A DNA stretch of 64,000 nucleotides. Source: Terriglobia bacterium (GTDB lineage Bacteria; Acidobacteriota; Terriglobia; JAJPHL01). Each line of letters begins with the position of its first letter. The first letter of the stretch is position 1. The stretch is taken from the NCBI GenBank assembly GCA_021325275.1, contig JAJPHL010000032.1, positions 101,082 to 165,081 on the forward strand, in the 5' to 3' direction. A program made the position numbers and the translations under genes. Below, piece after piece: positions 35,207 to 44,272 of this stretch. The notes under the pieces are model-generated. The model was not told the origin of the DNA. It worked only from the letters and a program-made list of their open reading frames with translations, and ran no database searches.

Positions 35207-35286
35207 GTCAGAACCATCCGCGGTAGCGGATGGGCCCGCGAATCCATACGCCAGCGAGCCCATTCGCTACCGCGAATGGTTCTGAC
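35207..35286. repeat. Palindromic dispersed element, copy 2
   Basis: Two 29-nt arms, 35207-35235 and 35258-35286, match with only two mismatches and enclose a 22-nt loop. The arms begin GTCAGAACCAT and carry the CGCGGTAGCG core also found in copy 1 at 4724-4789. It lies between the inositol oxygenase and the ABC operon, 30 nt after the oxygenase stop. The outer ends are the exact words GTCAGAACCAT and ATGGTTCTGAC. It looks like a non-autonomous mobile or REP-like element. Confidence 0.75.
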
Positions 35287-35371
35287 AACTGCAAAGCCGC
35301 CACAGCTAGGGGTCGGAAGAACCTCGAAACTATCTTGCGTCACCCTTCGTACAATGGGGGTGATGGCGAGC

Positions 35372-36328
35372 ATGCTAGAAATCTCGGGGCTTCGGAAGAG
35401 CTACCACAATCTAGTTGCGGTGGACGGAGTTTCGTTTCGCGCAGGTCAGGGCGAAACGGTCGGACTTCTCGGTCCGAACGGCGCGGGGAAGACCACAACC
35501 GTTTCCATCATCGCCGGATTGATCCGTCCCGATGCCGGAGAGGTGCGCATCGCGGGTCGCGCGATCTCCAGCGACACCGATCCCGCCAAACAGAGCATTG
35601 GGCTCGTGCCGCAGGATCTCGGTCTTTACGACCAGCTCTCGGCGCGCGAGAATCTGCGGCTTTTTGGCGCGCTCTACAAAATGAGCGGCGCGCCGTTGAG
35701 ACACGCGATGGATGAAGCGCTCGATCTGGTTGGTCTCAGCGAGCGTGCCAAAGATCGTGTGAAGGAATTCAGCGGCGGCATGAAGCGGCGCCTGAATCTC
35801 GCCGCGGCTCTTCTGCACGATCCGCAACTGTTGCTGCTCGACGAGCCGACTGTCGGCGTCGATCCCCAGAGCCGCAATGCCATTTTCGACAATCTCGAAT
35901 CTCTGAAGAAGCGCGGCAAGACGCTTCTGTACACCACCCACTACATGGAAGAAGCCGAACGCCTCTGCGATCGCTTGGTGATCATCGATCACGGCAAAAT
36001 CATCGCCGACGACACGTTGCAAGGATTGCATCGCCGATTCTGCGCGCAGAATCTGTTGACGGTGGAACTGGAGGACGGCGAACTGTCGATCGACGAACTT
36101 TTGATTGACGGACTTTCGATCGACGCGCTGCGACAGGTACCCGGCGTAGAGTCGGTGGAACGTCGCGGTCATTCGTTGCGGATCGGCGTGCGCGATTTGG
36201 CGCGCGATTCTGCGGCCATTCTCCAATGGCTCGCCGAACGCGGTCAACACGTGCAACATTTTGCGAGCGAACGCACGAGTCTCGAAACGGTATTTCTCAC
36301 ACTCACCGGAAGGAGCTTGCGCGACTAA
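35372..36328 (+). CDS. ABC-2 exporter ATP-binding protein
   Basis: A 318-residue ATPase. I choose the ATG at 35372 because the GGGGGTGAT just upstream (35356-35364) is an extended Shine-Dalgarno site at 7-nt spacing, and the protein then opens with the normal L-E-I-S-G-L-R-K-S-Y. Walker A is GPNGAGKTT, the signature is FSGGMKRR and Walker B is LLLLDEPTVGVDP. The C-terminal part shows the DrrA-type extension. An odd near-repeat, S-I-D-E-L-L-I-D-G-L-S-I-D, lies around residue 250. It partners the permease that follows. Confidence 0.92.
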   Translation: MLEISGLRKSYHNLVAVDGVSFRAGQGETVGLLGPNGAGKTTTVSIIAGLIRPDAGEVRIAGRAISSDTDPAKQSIGLVPQDLGLYDQLSARENLRLFGALYKMSGAPLRHAMDEALDLVGLSERAKDRVKEFSGGMKRRLNLAAALLHDPQLLLLDEPTVGVDPQSRNAIFDNLESLKKRGKTLLYTTHYMEEAERLCDRLVIIDHGKIIADDTLQGLHRRFCAQNLLTVELEDGELSIDELLIDGLSIDALRQVPGVESVERRGHSLRIGVRDLARDSAAILQWLAERGQHVQHFASERTSLETVFLTLTGRSLRD

Positions 36329-37467
36329 TGACTCCATTCTTCGCCCTCGTGCGCATGGAACTGCGTCTGTTTTTCGCCGACCCGCGCGCTGTGATCATGA
36401 GCGTGATCGCGCCCATCGCCATCGCGTCGTTCTTCGGATACATTTTCGGCGGCGGCGCCGGCAATACCGAGCGCAGCAAGATCCCCGTGTTGATCGCCGA
36501 TCTCGACGGAAGCAACTTGACGCAGGAAGTCGTCCGCCGTCTCAAGGCCGATGCCTCGCTCGACGTGAAGCCCGCCACGCCGGAGCAGTGTCGCGAAGCG
36601 GTGCGCAAAGGCAAAGCGACGGCGGCGTTCGTGATACCCAAAGACTTTGCCTTCGGCACGGCCGCTGCGTTCCTGGCGGGTGGATCGAGGCCGGAAATCG
36701 CCATGCTCCAAGATCCATCGCAGGAACTGGAGATGCGAATGCTGCAGGGAATCGTCACGGGTGCGGTGATGGGAGCGGCGGGCAAGCAGCTCAGCGGCGG
36801 CCGCGAGGAAATACCTCTGCCGTTCGGCGTGCGCGCGGAAAGTGTGACCTCGGATCCCACCATCAGCTACAACGGCTACGCGCACTCCTTCGGCGGCATG
36901 GGCATTCAGTTTTTGCTGATGGTTGGCGTGGAAGTCGGCGTGGGATTGCTGCTACGCCGTCAACTGGGCGTGTGGAAACGCCTGCGCGCCGCGCCGATCT
37001 CGCGAATGATGCTGCTCGGCAGCCGGATCGTCAGCGGCGGAATCACGTCGATGGCTACGCTGATGATCCTGTTCGCGTTTGCGCGCGTCGTTTTCGGCGT
37101 ACACATTCAAGGCAGTCTGGCGGGTTTCTTGGGAATTTGCGCGTCGTTCTCGCTGATGACCGCGGCGTTGGGACTGGTGATCAGCACGCTCGGCAAAACC
37201 GCGGAGGCCACGCGCGCCGTGGCGATTGTCGCGACGCTGTTGATGGTGATGTTAGGCGGCGCGTGGGTGCCCACGTTTATTTTTCCGCGCTGGCTGCAAA
37301 ACATCACCGTGGTGATGCCGACGCGTTGGGCGATGGACGGTCTCGACGCCGTGACGTGGCGCGGCCTGGGCTTTTCTACGGTCGCGCCGCAGATTGGTTT
37401 GTTGCTCGGGTGCGCCGTGGTCTTTGGAGCGTTCGCGGTGTGGCGCTTCCGGTGGGAAGAGAACTGA
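36328..37467 (+). CDS. ABC-2 exporter permease
   Basis: A 379-residue inner-membrane protein: one N-terminal membrane helix, a periplasmic domain of about 150 residues, then five helices with the ABC-2 G-V-W-K-R-L-R-A-A-P-I coupling motif. The start overlaps the ATPase stop (TAATG), and AGGAG lies 12 nt upstream. This YhhJ/NatB-like layout suggests efflux of a drug, ion or peptide. Substrate is unknown. It ends 3 nt from the convergent carbamoyltransferase. Confidence 0.88.
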   Translation: MTPFFALVRMELRLFFADPRAVIMSVIAPIAIASFFGYIFGGGAGNTERSKIPVLIADLDGSNLTQEVVRRLKADASLDVKPATPEQCREAVRKGKATAAFVIPKDFAFGTAAAFLAGGSRPEIAMLQDPSQELEMRMLQGIVTGAVMGAAGKQLSGGREEIPLPFGVRAESVTSDPTISYNGYAHSFGGMGIQFLLMVGVEVGVGLLLRRQLGVWKRLRAAPISRMMLLGSRIVSGGITSMATLMILFAFARVVFGVHIQGSLAGFLGICASFSLMTAALGLVISTLGKTAEATRAVAIVATLLMVMLGGAWVPTFIFPRWLQNITVVMPTRWAMDGLDAVTWRGLGFSTVAPQIGLLLGCAVVFGAFAVWRFRWEEN

Positions 37468-37470
37468 CCG

Positions 37471-39219
37471 CTAAGTCTTTCTCGGGCGCTCGACCACGAA
37501 AGAGCCAATCACCAACGAGTCCAGGTCGGTATGTAGGAACGTTCGAAGAGCGTTCTCGGGCCTGCAGACAATGGGTTCGTCCGCATCGTTGAACGATGTA
37601 TTTAGCAAGACCGGACAACCCGTCAGTTTTCCGAACTTCACGAGCAGTGAATGGAAAAGCGGATCCTCGGCGAAGTCCACAGTCTGCGCGCGACAGGTCC
37701 CAAAGTGAACCACCGCTGGTATACGTTCGATCGCCCCCGGCCTGACTGGAACCACAAACTGCATGTACGGCGACGGACCATCCAGCTCGAAGTATTCGCG
37801 AGCAAACTCGAGCGGCACGGCTCCAGCGAATGGTCGAAAGCGTTCCCGATGTTTGATCCGGTCATTCACACGATCTCGCATGTCGCCGAATAACGGACTC
37901 GCCAAAATGCTGCGATGACCCAGCGCTCTAGGGCCATATTCCATGCGACCCTGAAACCAACCGAGAACTTGCCCCGACGCCAACCGGCGTGCGGCTTCCG
38001 CCGCAACGTCCGGTGGTCGGCTATGCGGGAGTGCCGGTCGCTGCTTCAACGCGAGCTCGATTTCCACATCGGTGTACTCGGGTCCTGAAAATGCCGAAAA
38101 GCTCGTCGTTTTGCGCTCTGCATGCGATTCTTCGTTGTACACATACAACGCCGCGCCCAGCGCGCCGCCGTGATCTCCCGGTACCGGGGGCACGAACACG
38201 CGCTCGAACAATCCCGAACGCAGGATTTTTCCGTTCAACACCGAGTTTTGAAAGACGCCGCCGCCCAAACATAGGTTGTTCAATTTCGACTGCTGACGAA
38301 GATAGCTCAAGAGGTGGAAAACCACTCGCTCGGTCATTCCTTGCAACCCAGCGGCTAGATCGAAATGGATTTGCCCGAGCGGCTCTTCCGGCACGCGCTG
38401 TTTCATACCAAAGACTCGGCTCAACATCGCCTCGCAATATCCAGGCTGGAAGACCATGGCCGTGCGATCTGTTTCATAGCGGCCATCCGGCGCGAGCTTC
38501 ACGAGCGACTCGAACTCGCGCTGGAATCGCAAGGCGTCGCCATAGGACGCCATTCCCATCACCTTGTACTCATCCCACGCCGCACGCATGCCAATGAAGT
38601 CCGTGACCATACCATAGAGAATTCCGATGGAGTCAGGCGAGTAGATCGACCGGATATGCCGATACTTTGTGCCGTTCCATTCGCCGAGCGATCCGCTTTC
38701 GTCTTCCCCCTGACCGTCGACGGTGAGGACGGCGGCGCTATCGAAGGGCGACGTAAAGTAGGCGCACGTGGAATGCCCCATGTGATGCGAAACACCGCGG
38801 CTCCGCGGCAGGTCCCGGCCCATTTCCGCCGCAAATCGTTTGGCGACCAATCCTGGAGACATCAGGTCGCGGATGACACGCATACCGCTGATCGCAAGGG
38901 CGGGCCCGTGCAACAGAGGAACACGAAGCGCGTGATTCAAATTCATGTGCAGGAATTTTCTACCCGTTACCATCCACGGATAGGCAACCACGTCGATATC
39001 GCCGACCTGAATACCGGTGGCCTGAAGCGCCGCGTCGAATGCTCCGTTCGGAAAGCTTGAAGTATGCTTCTCCCTACTGAAACGCTCTTCTTCGGCGGCA
39101 AATAGCGCCGTACCGTCGCGCACCACGGCCACGCCGGCGTCGTGACCCACAAAGCGAAGGCCATAGTGGTCGCGGTAGTAGCCGCCGTTGTGAATACCAG
39201 AGAATCCCAAGACAATCAT
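37471..39219 (-). CDS. O-carbamoyltransferase (NodU/CmcH/TobZ family)
   Basis: A 582-residue enzyme that should transfer a carbamoyl group from carbamoyl phosphate, via a carbamoyl-adenylate, to a hydroxyl of a sugar or natural product. The N-terminal YrdC-related/Kae1-like domain shows G-H-D-A-G-V-A-V-V and E-E-E-R-F-S-R-E-K-H, then H-H-x-G-H-S-x-C-A-Y and L-C-L-G-G-G-V-F-Q-N. The C-terminal domain has G-P-R-A-L-G-H-R-S-I and the L-L-N-T-S-F-N motif. No biosynthetic partner is adjacent. Codon choice looks less G/C-biased at third positions than its neighbours, hinting at transfer. Confidence 0.88.
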   Translation of the reverse strand: MIVLGFSGIHNGGYYRDHYGLRFVGHDAGVAVVRDGTALFAAEEERFSREKHTSSFPNGAFDAALQATGIQVGDIDVVAYPWMVTGRKFLHMNLNHALRVPLLHGPALAISGMRVIRDLMSPGLVAKRFAAEMGRDLPRSRGVSHHMGHSTCAYFTSPFDSAAVLTVDGQGEDESGSLGEWNGTKYRHIRSIYSPDSIGILYGMVTDFIGMRAAWDEYKVMGMASYGDALRFQREFESLVKLAPDGRYETDRTAMVFQPGYCEAMLSRVFGMKQRVPEEPLGQIHFDLAAGLQGMTERVVFHLLSYLRQQSKLNNLCLGGGVFQNSVLNGKILRSGLFERVFVPPVPGDHGGALGAALYVYNEESHAERKTTSFSAFSGPEYTDVEIELALKQRPALPHSRPPDVAAEAARRLASGQVLGWFQGRMEYGPRALGHRSILASPLFGDMRDRVNDRIKHRERFRPFAGAVPLEFAREYFELDGPSPYMQFVVPVRPGAIERIPAVVHFGTCRAQTVDFAEDPLFHSLLVKFGKLTGCPVLLNTSFNDADEPIVCRPENALRTFLHTDLDSLVIGSFVVERPRKT

Positions 39220-39330
39220 GCGCGGGGCCGTTACAAGACCGCAAGTTCTCTGGCTTGCGGGATCTCATTGGTCACCATGATTCGCCTTGTGCCGCATGCC
39301 GGAAGGTGCACATCAGTCTCAGAGTAACAT

Positions 39331-40293
39331 CTATGGCGTTTCGCGCTGCGCGAAGAAATCGTTCGAGATGCATTCGTCGATCTTGTTCATCTTGCCTTGC
39401 AGCGCGTCGAGAAATTCGTGCAGACCGGTCTTAAACACAATGTCGACCGGCGCGAAATCGAGTTCCGACCGCAATAGTCCCAGGCGCTGCTCGGTGGAAC
39501 ACGAAAAAGTTCCCGGCGGCGTGCCCGTGATGTCGTGGATGTAGCGGTCGGCGCGGCCCAGGCAGTAGCGCACGGCGCGCGGGAAATCGTTGTCGAGCAG
39601 CAGGAACTCGACGATCCGGCGCGGCGCGATTCGTCCATGGCGCTTGCGATACATTTCAAATCCACTGACGCTCTTCAGCACCGCCGACCATTGCACGTCG
39701 TCGTACGGCGTGCCTATGTCGCTGAGCGACGGCAGCAGGATGAAATACTTCACGTCGAGCAAGCGCGACGTTTTGTCGGCGCGTTCCAGCGCCTGCCCCA
39801 CGCGGATGAAATGCCACGCTTCGTTGTGCGACATCGTGGAATCGGTGAGTCCTTGAAACAAATGACACGCCATGCGGATGTCGTGAAAGAACGACGGATC
39901 GCCTACGCTCGAGCTTTGCGGGTTCGAAGCTTGCACCATCAAGTAAAGCGAGTTCACCTGCTCCCACATTTCCGATGAAATCGTCTCGCGGACGCTTCGC
40001 GCGTTTTCGCGGGCGGCTCGTACGCACGAGGCAATCGAGTTGGGATTCGCGTTGTCCCGCGCCAGAAACTCGATCACCGATTCGCGTGTCGCTTCGCCGC
40101 ACCGTTTGGTGAACGCGGCGGCATCGCCCGTGGTCGCGATGATCGGCTGCCATTGATTTCCTTCACCCGAGGGAAGATCGAGCATCAAGTTGAGATTCAC
40201 GCCGATGAAACGCGCGACGTTTTCGGCGCGCTCGATGTATCGCGCCATCCAATAAACGGAGTCGGCCACGCGGCTGAGAAGTGGCGGCGTCAT
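39331..40293 (-). CDS. Alpha-E domain protein of the Anbu cluster
   Basis: A 320-residue all-helical protein of the alpha-E family. The start has the conserved [21 protein letters not shown] block (shown in part), and later [13 protein letters not shown] and F-L-L-L-D-x-D-F-P-R-A-V are typical. Biochemical role is unknown. It overlaps the ATP-grasp gene by 4 nt. This pair is almost always next to Anbu and transglutaminase genes, but here it is 5 kb away from them. Confidence 0.88.
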   Translation of the reverse strand: MTPPLLSRVADSVYWMARYIERAENVARFIGVNLNLMLDLPSGEGNQWQPIIATTGDAAAFTKRCGEATRESVIEFLARDNANPNSIASCVRAARENARSVRETISSEMWEQVNSLYLMVQASNPQSSSVGDPSFFHDIRMACHLFQGLTDSTMSHNEAWHFIRVGQALERADKTSRLLDVKYFILLPSLSDIGTPYDDVQWSAVLKSVSGFEMYRKRHGRIAPRRIVEFLLLDNDFPRAVRYCLGRADRYIHDITGTPPGTFSCSTEQRLGLLRSELDFAPVDIVFKTGLHEFLDALQGKMNKIDECISNDFFAQRETP

Positions 40294-41747
40294 GCGGCGC
40301 CACTCCCAGAAAGCACCCAGGTATCCTTGCTCCCGCCGCCTTGCGACGAGTTCACGACGAGCGATCCTTTGCGCAGGGCGACTCTGGTGAGTCCACCGGG
40401 AAGAACCCAGATGTCTTTGCCGTACAAAACGTAGGGCCGCAGGTCGACGTGGCGTCCTTCGAAGTGATCGTCGTCTACGAGCGTCGGCACGCGCGAGAGC
40501 GAGAGCGTCGGCTGCGCGATGTAGTTGCGCGGATTCGCCGAGATTCTCGCTGCAAATTCGGCGCGCTGCGCAACGGTGGAATGCGGGCCGACGAGCATTC
40601 CGTATCCGCCCGCTTCATTCGCCGCTTTCACGACGAGCTTATCGAGATTCTGCAAGACGTGTTGGCGATCTTTTTCGCGCCAGCACAAGAACGTTGGGAC
40701 ATTCGGCAAGATCGGATCGGCGCCTTCGTAGTAGCGGATGATTTCCGGCACGTAGGCGTAAATCACTTTGTCGTCGGCGACGCCGTTGCCCGGCGCATTC
40801 GCCAGCGCCACGCGTCCATTGCAGCACGCTTCCATCAATCCTGGAACGCCGAGTAGGGAATCGGCGCGAAACGCGCGGGGATCGAGAAAATCGTCGTCGA
40901 TGCGGCGATAAATCACGTCGACCCGTTCGAGTCCCTTCGTCGTGCGCATGAAAACGCCCGAGGGCGTCGCGGCGAGATCACGACCTTCCACCAGTTGCAC
41001 GCCCATTTGTTGGGCCAGAAAACTGTGCTCGAAGTACGCCGAGTTGTAGATTCCCGGTGTCAACAGGACGACGCGCGGGGCGTTGCTGATGGTGCTGCCA
41101 GAGATTTCCAGCGTGTGCAGCATTTCGAGCAGACGCGACGGATAGTCGTTTACCGGACGCACGTGGAGTCCTTCGAAGACTTGCGGGAAAATGCGCTTCA
41201 GCACTTCGCGATTCTCCAGCACGTACGACACGCCCGACGGCACGCGCAAGTTGTCTTCGAGCACGTAGAACTCGCCGTCGCCATCGCGCACCAAGTCGGT
41301 GCCGGTGATGTGGCACCAGACGCCTCGCGGTGGATTCAGTCCCTTGCATTGCGGGCGATACGACGCGGCCGAGAGAATCACTTCAGCCGGAATCACGCCG
41401 TCTTTGAGGATTTTCTGATCGTGATAAATGTCGTCGAGAAACGCGTTGAGCGCGTGAATGCGCTGCTGGAGTCCGCGCTCCAGGCGCTGCCATTCGGCCG
41501 CGGTTACAATGCGCGGCACCAGATCGAACGGAAAAATGCGTTCGGTCCCGGCATCGTCGCCGTAGACGTTGAACGTGATGCCCATCTGCAAAAGAAGTTG
41601 ATCGGCGGCGTGTTTGTAGCGGAGAAGTTGTCCTTCGGAGAGACTCTCGATGGTTTCGACGAGCAATTGCGCGTGCGCGCGCGGAGTCCCCGGGGCTTCG
41701 AACATTTCGTCGTAGAAGCTGGAGGGATCGTAGGACGAGAATTGCAT
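40290..41747 (-). CDS. Circularly permuted ATP-grasp protein of the Anbu cluster
   Basis: A 485-residue enzyme of the circularly permuted ATP-grasp type 2 family, expected to form amide bonds using ATP. Hallmarks are Y-D-E-M-F near the start, [38 protein letters not shown] and the closing [14 protein letters not shown]. It probably ligates amino acids or peptides whose products are handled by the transglutaminase and Anbu. It is the first gene of the alpha-E half cluster. No ribosome site or TANNNT box is evident upstream. Confidence 0.9.
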   Translation of the reverse strand: MQFSSYDPSSFYDEMFEAPGTPRAHAQLLVETIESLSEGQLLRYKHAADQLLLQMGITFNVYGDDAGTERIFPFDLVPRIVTAAEWQRLERGLQQRIHALNAFLDDIYHDQKILKDGVIPAEVILSAASYRPQCKGLNPPRGVWCHITGTDLVRDGDGEFYVLEDNLRVPSGVSYVLENREVLKRIFPQVFEGLHVRPVNDYPSRLLEMLHTLEISGSTISNAPRVVLLTPGIYNSAYFEHSFLAQQMGVQLVEGRDLAATPSGVFMRTTKGLERVDVIYRRIDDDFLDPRAFRADSLLGVPGLMEACCNGRVALANAPGNGVADDKVIYAYVPEIIRYYEGADPILPNVPTFLCWREKDRQHVLQNLDKLVVKAANEAGGYGMLVGPHSTVAQRAEFAARISANPRNYIAQPTLSLSRVPTLVDDDHFEGRHVDLRPYVLYGKDIWVLPGGLTRVALRKGSLVVNSSQGGGSKDTWVLSGSGAA

Positions 41748-41823
41748 TAGGCCACATGCTGGACCAAGAAGGTCGCGCGGAGCAAGAGAAAGATTTTATG
41801 GCTTTCATAATGCGGCGGTGCGC

Positions 41824-41829
41824 TAGACT
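41824..41829 (+). promoter_or_regulatory. TANNNT box, leaderless start of the ParD-like antitoxin
   Basis: TAGACT is 6 nt (GGGCCC) before the ATG at 41836; no Shine-Dalgarno sequence. The GGGCCC between them is itself a palindrome and could add a binding site. Confidence 0.55.
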
Positions 41830-41835
41830 GGGCCC

Positions 41836-42114
41836 ATGGAAATCCAGATCAAGCTGACGCCGGATCAAGAAGCGTTTGTACGCGAGGGCGTGGCGAGCGG
41901 GCGTTTCGAAAGCGCCGAGGCGGCCATGACGGCTGCGGTACAACGGTGGGAAGAGTATGAGCGCCGCCGCGCCGAGTTGATCGCGGAGCTTGACGTAGGC
42001 GATGCCGGTCCTTGGATCGACATCTCCACGCCGGAGGCCAGAAACGCCCTATTCGATCGGATCAAGCGGAACGCTCGCGCAGAGTACGAGGCCAAGCACG
42101 GCACGCTCGCCTAA
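41836..42114 (+). CDS. ParD-like antitoxin
   Basis: A 92-residue antitoxin. The N-terminal ribbon-helix-helix pattern is M-E-I-Q-I-K-L-T-P-D-Q-E-A-F-V-R, then G-R-F-E-S-A-E-A-A. The C-terminal half is acidic and should wrap the toxin. The ParE-like gene starts 8 nt later. It is the first gene of the module and has a putative leaderless promoter. Confidence 0.85.
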   Translation: MEIQIKLTPDQEAFVREGVASGRFESAEAAMTAAVQRWEEYERRRAELIAELDVGDAGPWIDISTPEARNALFDRIKRNARAEYEAKHGTLA

Positions 42115-42122
42115 ACCTGGTC

Positions 42123-42422
42123 GTGTCCCACTCTCTTTCCTCACGCGCTGAGCGCGATCTGACGGAGATATGGCAATATCTCGTTGAAAAAAGTGGGAGC
42201 ATCGAGGTTGCCGACGATTTCTTGGCCCGCATCGACAAGACCTTCGAAAAGCTGAGCAAGAACCCCAGGATCGGCCGACCCAGGCCCGAATTTAGGCCTG
42301 GCCTGAGAAGCTTTCCCTTGGCTAATTACCTCGTATTCTATCGGATCAGCGGCGGAGACGTCTTTGTGTCTCGAGTAGTGCATGGCCGCCGCGATCTGCC
42401 ATCGGTCCTCGCGAACGACTGA
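42123..42422 (+). CDS. ParE/RelE-superfamily toxin
   Basis: A 99-residue toxin. I start it at the GTG at 42123 so that it opens with V-S-H-S-L-S-S-R-A-E-R-D-L-T-E-I-W, the usual ParE beginning; a longer frame would overlap the antitoxin with unrelated sequence. The family motifs I-G-R-P-R-P-E, L-R-S-F-P-L-x-N-Y-L-V-F-Y-R and V-V-H-G-R-R-D are present. ParE toxins poison gyrase; RelE relatives cut mRNA. Sequence alone suggests ParE. Confidence 0.85.
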   Translation: MSHSLSSRAERDLTEIWQYLVEKSGSIEVADDFLARIDKTFEKLSKNPRIGRPRPEFRPGLRSFPLANYLVFYRISGGDVFVSRVVHGRRDLPSVLAND

Positions 42423-42428
42423 TACAAT
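42423..42428 (+). promoter_or_regulatory. TANNNT box, leaderless start of the KdgK-like gene
   Basis: TACAAT (within GATACAAT) overlaps the end of the ParE-like gene by nothing and lies 7 nt before the GTG at 42436. No ribosome site. Confidence 0.5.
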
Positions 42429-42435
42429 ACTCCGC

Positions 42436-43527
42436 GTGAAAATCAAACCGAAGGCCGATAGCCGCTGGGACCTCGTATCGCTGGGCGAAGTGATGCTTCG
42501 CCTCGATCCCGGCGAAGGACGCATCTCGACCACGCGTCAGTTCCAATGCTGGGAAGGCGGCGGCGAGTACAATGTCGCGCGCGGATTGAAGCGCTGCTTC
42601 GGCCTGGATACCGCGATCGTCACGGCGCTCGCGGATAATCCCGTGGGACGGCTCATCGAAGACCTGATGTATCAAGGCGGCGTCGACCAATCGCACGTGC
42701 GATGGGTCGCGTACGACGGTGTCGGGCGCAACGCGCGTAACGGAATCAATTTTACCGAACGTGGATTCGGCGTGCGCGCGGCGCTCGGCTGCTCGGATCG
42801 CGGACACACCGCGATTTCGCAGGTGAAGCCGGGCGATTTCGACTGGGACAAGATTTTCGGGCGCCAAGGCGCGCGATGGTTTCACTGTGGCGGCATTTTC
42901 GCGGCTCTTTCGGAATCAACCACCGACGTAGCGCGCGAAGCGATGGCGGCGGCGCGTCGTCACGGTACGATCGTCAGCTACGATCTCAACTATCGCGACT
43001 CGCTGTGGAAAGCCATCGGCGGTCAGGAGCGCGCGCAGCAGGTGAATCGCGAACTCGCGGCGCTGGTCGATGTGATGTTGGGCAACGAGGAAGATTTTTC
43101 GGCGTCCCTTGGTTTTCACGTCGAAGGACTCGATGAGAACCTTTCGAAACTCGATCCCGCGAACTTCCAAAAAATGATCGGAAAGGCCGTGGCGGCGTTT
43201 CCGAATTTCCAAGTGGTCGCGACCACTTTACGCAACGCGAAAACCGCCAGCGTCAACGATTGGGGCGCCGTCTGCTATACGGGCGGCAAACTGTACCAAG
43301 CATCTGTTCGCGAGAATCTCGAGATTCTCGACCGCGTCGGCGGCGGCGACTCCTTCGCGTCTGGCCTGATCTACGGTTTTCTCGCGGGAAAAGATCCGCA
43401 ATGGGCCGTCGACTGCGGAGCGGCGCACGGCGCGCTCGCCATGACCACGCCCGGCGACACCACGATGGCCACGCTGAGCGAAGTGGAGCGCGTGATGAAA
43501 CGTGGAACCGCGAGAGTATCGCGCTGA
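42436..43527 (+). CDS. PfkB-family sugar kinase (2-keto-3-deoxygluconate kinase-like)
   Basis: A 363-residue ribokinase-fold kinase. The GTG at 42436 is preferred because of the box 7 nt upstream; a longer frame would start inside ParE. Substrate-binding G-E-V-M-L-R-L-D-P-G and the G-G-G-E-Y-N-V-A-R block are near the start. The C-terminal anion-hole/catalytic motif is R-V-G-G-G-D-S-F-A-S-G-L with Asp as base. These motifs resemble KdgK, which phosphorylates 2-keto-3-deoxygluconate. Confidence in the exact sugar is moderate. Confidence 0.85.
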   Translation: MKIKPKADSRWDLVSLGEVMLRLDPGEGRISTTRQFQCWEGGGEYNVARGLKRCFGLDTAIVTALADNPVGRLIEDLMYQGGVDQSHVRWVAYDGVGRNARNGINFTERGFGVRAALGCSDRGHTAISQVKPGDFDWDKIFGRQGARWFHCGGIFAALSESTTDVAREAMAAARRHGTIVSYDLNYRDSLWKAIGGQERAQQVNRELAALVDVMLGNEEDFSASLGFHVEGLDENLSKLDPANFQKMIGKAVAAFPNFQVVATTLRNAKTASVNDWGAVCYTGGKLYQASVRENLEILDRVGGGDSFASGLIYGFLAGKDPQWAVDCGAAHGALAMTTPGDTTMATLSEVERVMKRGTARVSR

Positions 43528-43530
43528 ACC

Positions 43531-43549
43531 GGACCGACGACGCCGGTCC
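43531..43549 (+). terminator. Small hairpin after the KdgK-like gene
   Basis: GGACCG (43531-43536) and CGGTCC (43544-43549) pair around a 7-nt loop. TACGTTTG follows, so it is at best a weak intrinsic terminator. A related hairpin family may occur after the gene at 57438. Confidence 0.35.
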
Positions 43550-43603
43550 TACGTTTGAATCCCCTAACATTGTTGTGGCGCGTGGCGTGCATTTCCACAC
43601 GCC

Positions 43604-44074
43604 ATGACCATCGACGATCGCCGAACAAACCGCGTGCCGTTGGAAATTCCCGTGGAGATCTCTTATCTCGATCAACAAGGAGTCCGCCGGTTAGAACGCA
43701 CTCAGACAAAGGACATCGACCGCCATGGAGCGCGCATCGGAACCAACTGCTACCATCCGCCGGGCGGACGTATCAACTTGGGAATCACTCATCTGGGGCG
43801 ATCGGCGACGTGTCGCGTGGTGTGGTGCAATGGCCTTTCGAACGGTAGTTACGAAATCGGCGTGGAGTTGGAAACTCCTGAAAACGTTTGGGGAATGCAC
43901 TTCAACACCACCGAATGGACCGCCGGCATGGACCCCGCAACCACTCTCTGGACACTCGCACAAATGCTTGAAGAAAAAGGAATTATCAGCCGCGAGGAGC
44001 TCCGGGCGCGGGTCCTGCGAGGGTCCGGCCAGGTACCGGAAGCGATCATCCCGTGGGCCGGTCGCCACGTTTAA
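43604..44074 (+). CDS. PilZ domain protein
   Basis: A 156-residue cytoplasmic protein. The c-di-GMP-binding PilZ signature is visible: R-R-T-N-R near the start and D-I-D-R-H-G-A-R-I-G about 35 residues later, followed by the beta-barrel strand C-R-V-V-W-C. A C-terminal helical extension (about 110-156) has M-L-E-E-K-G-I-I-S-R-E-E-L. It should sense cyclic di-GMP, a fitting partner for exopolysaccharide control, although no direct link is encoded here. Confidence 0.82.
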   Translation: MTIDDRRTNRVPLEIPVEISYLDQQGVRRLERTQTKDIDRHGARIGTNCYHPPGGRINLGITHLGRSATCRVVWCNGLSNGSYEIGVELETPENVWGMHFNTTEWTAGMDPATTLWTLAQMLEEKGIISREELRARVLRGSGQVPEAIIPWAGRHV

Positions 44075-44177
44075 GTCTAATGTCAAAGTAGTACCAGGGC
44101 CCCCCTAGCGAAACGGCGTGTTTTGTGTTACGATAGATTTGCGTTTGTTGCTCCTGTACCTTTTGATTCGATGTCTA

Positions 44178-44209
44178 AGGGCTGCGAGGGGTTCTCTTGC
44201 GGCCTTTTT
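44178..44209 (+). terminator. Terminator-like hairpin in the cold-shock gene leader
   Basis: Positions 44178-44188 pair with 44196-44206 over 11 bp (three G-U wobbles) around a 7-nt loop, and the right side runs into TTTTT (44205-44209). It lies 64 nt upstream of the cold shock start codon. It could attenuate that mRNA or end a short RNA begun near a TACGAT box at about 44139-44144. Confidence 0.45.
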
Positions 44210-44272
44210 GCATTTTGGCAGGGGGCGATGGGTGAGCACCAAATAGCTTCGAAACAGTAGAGGAGTTTTTCA

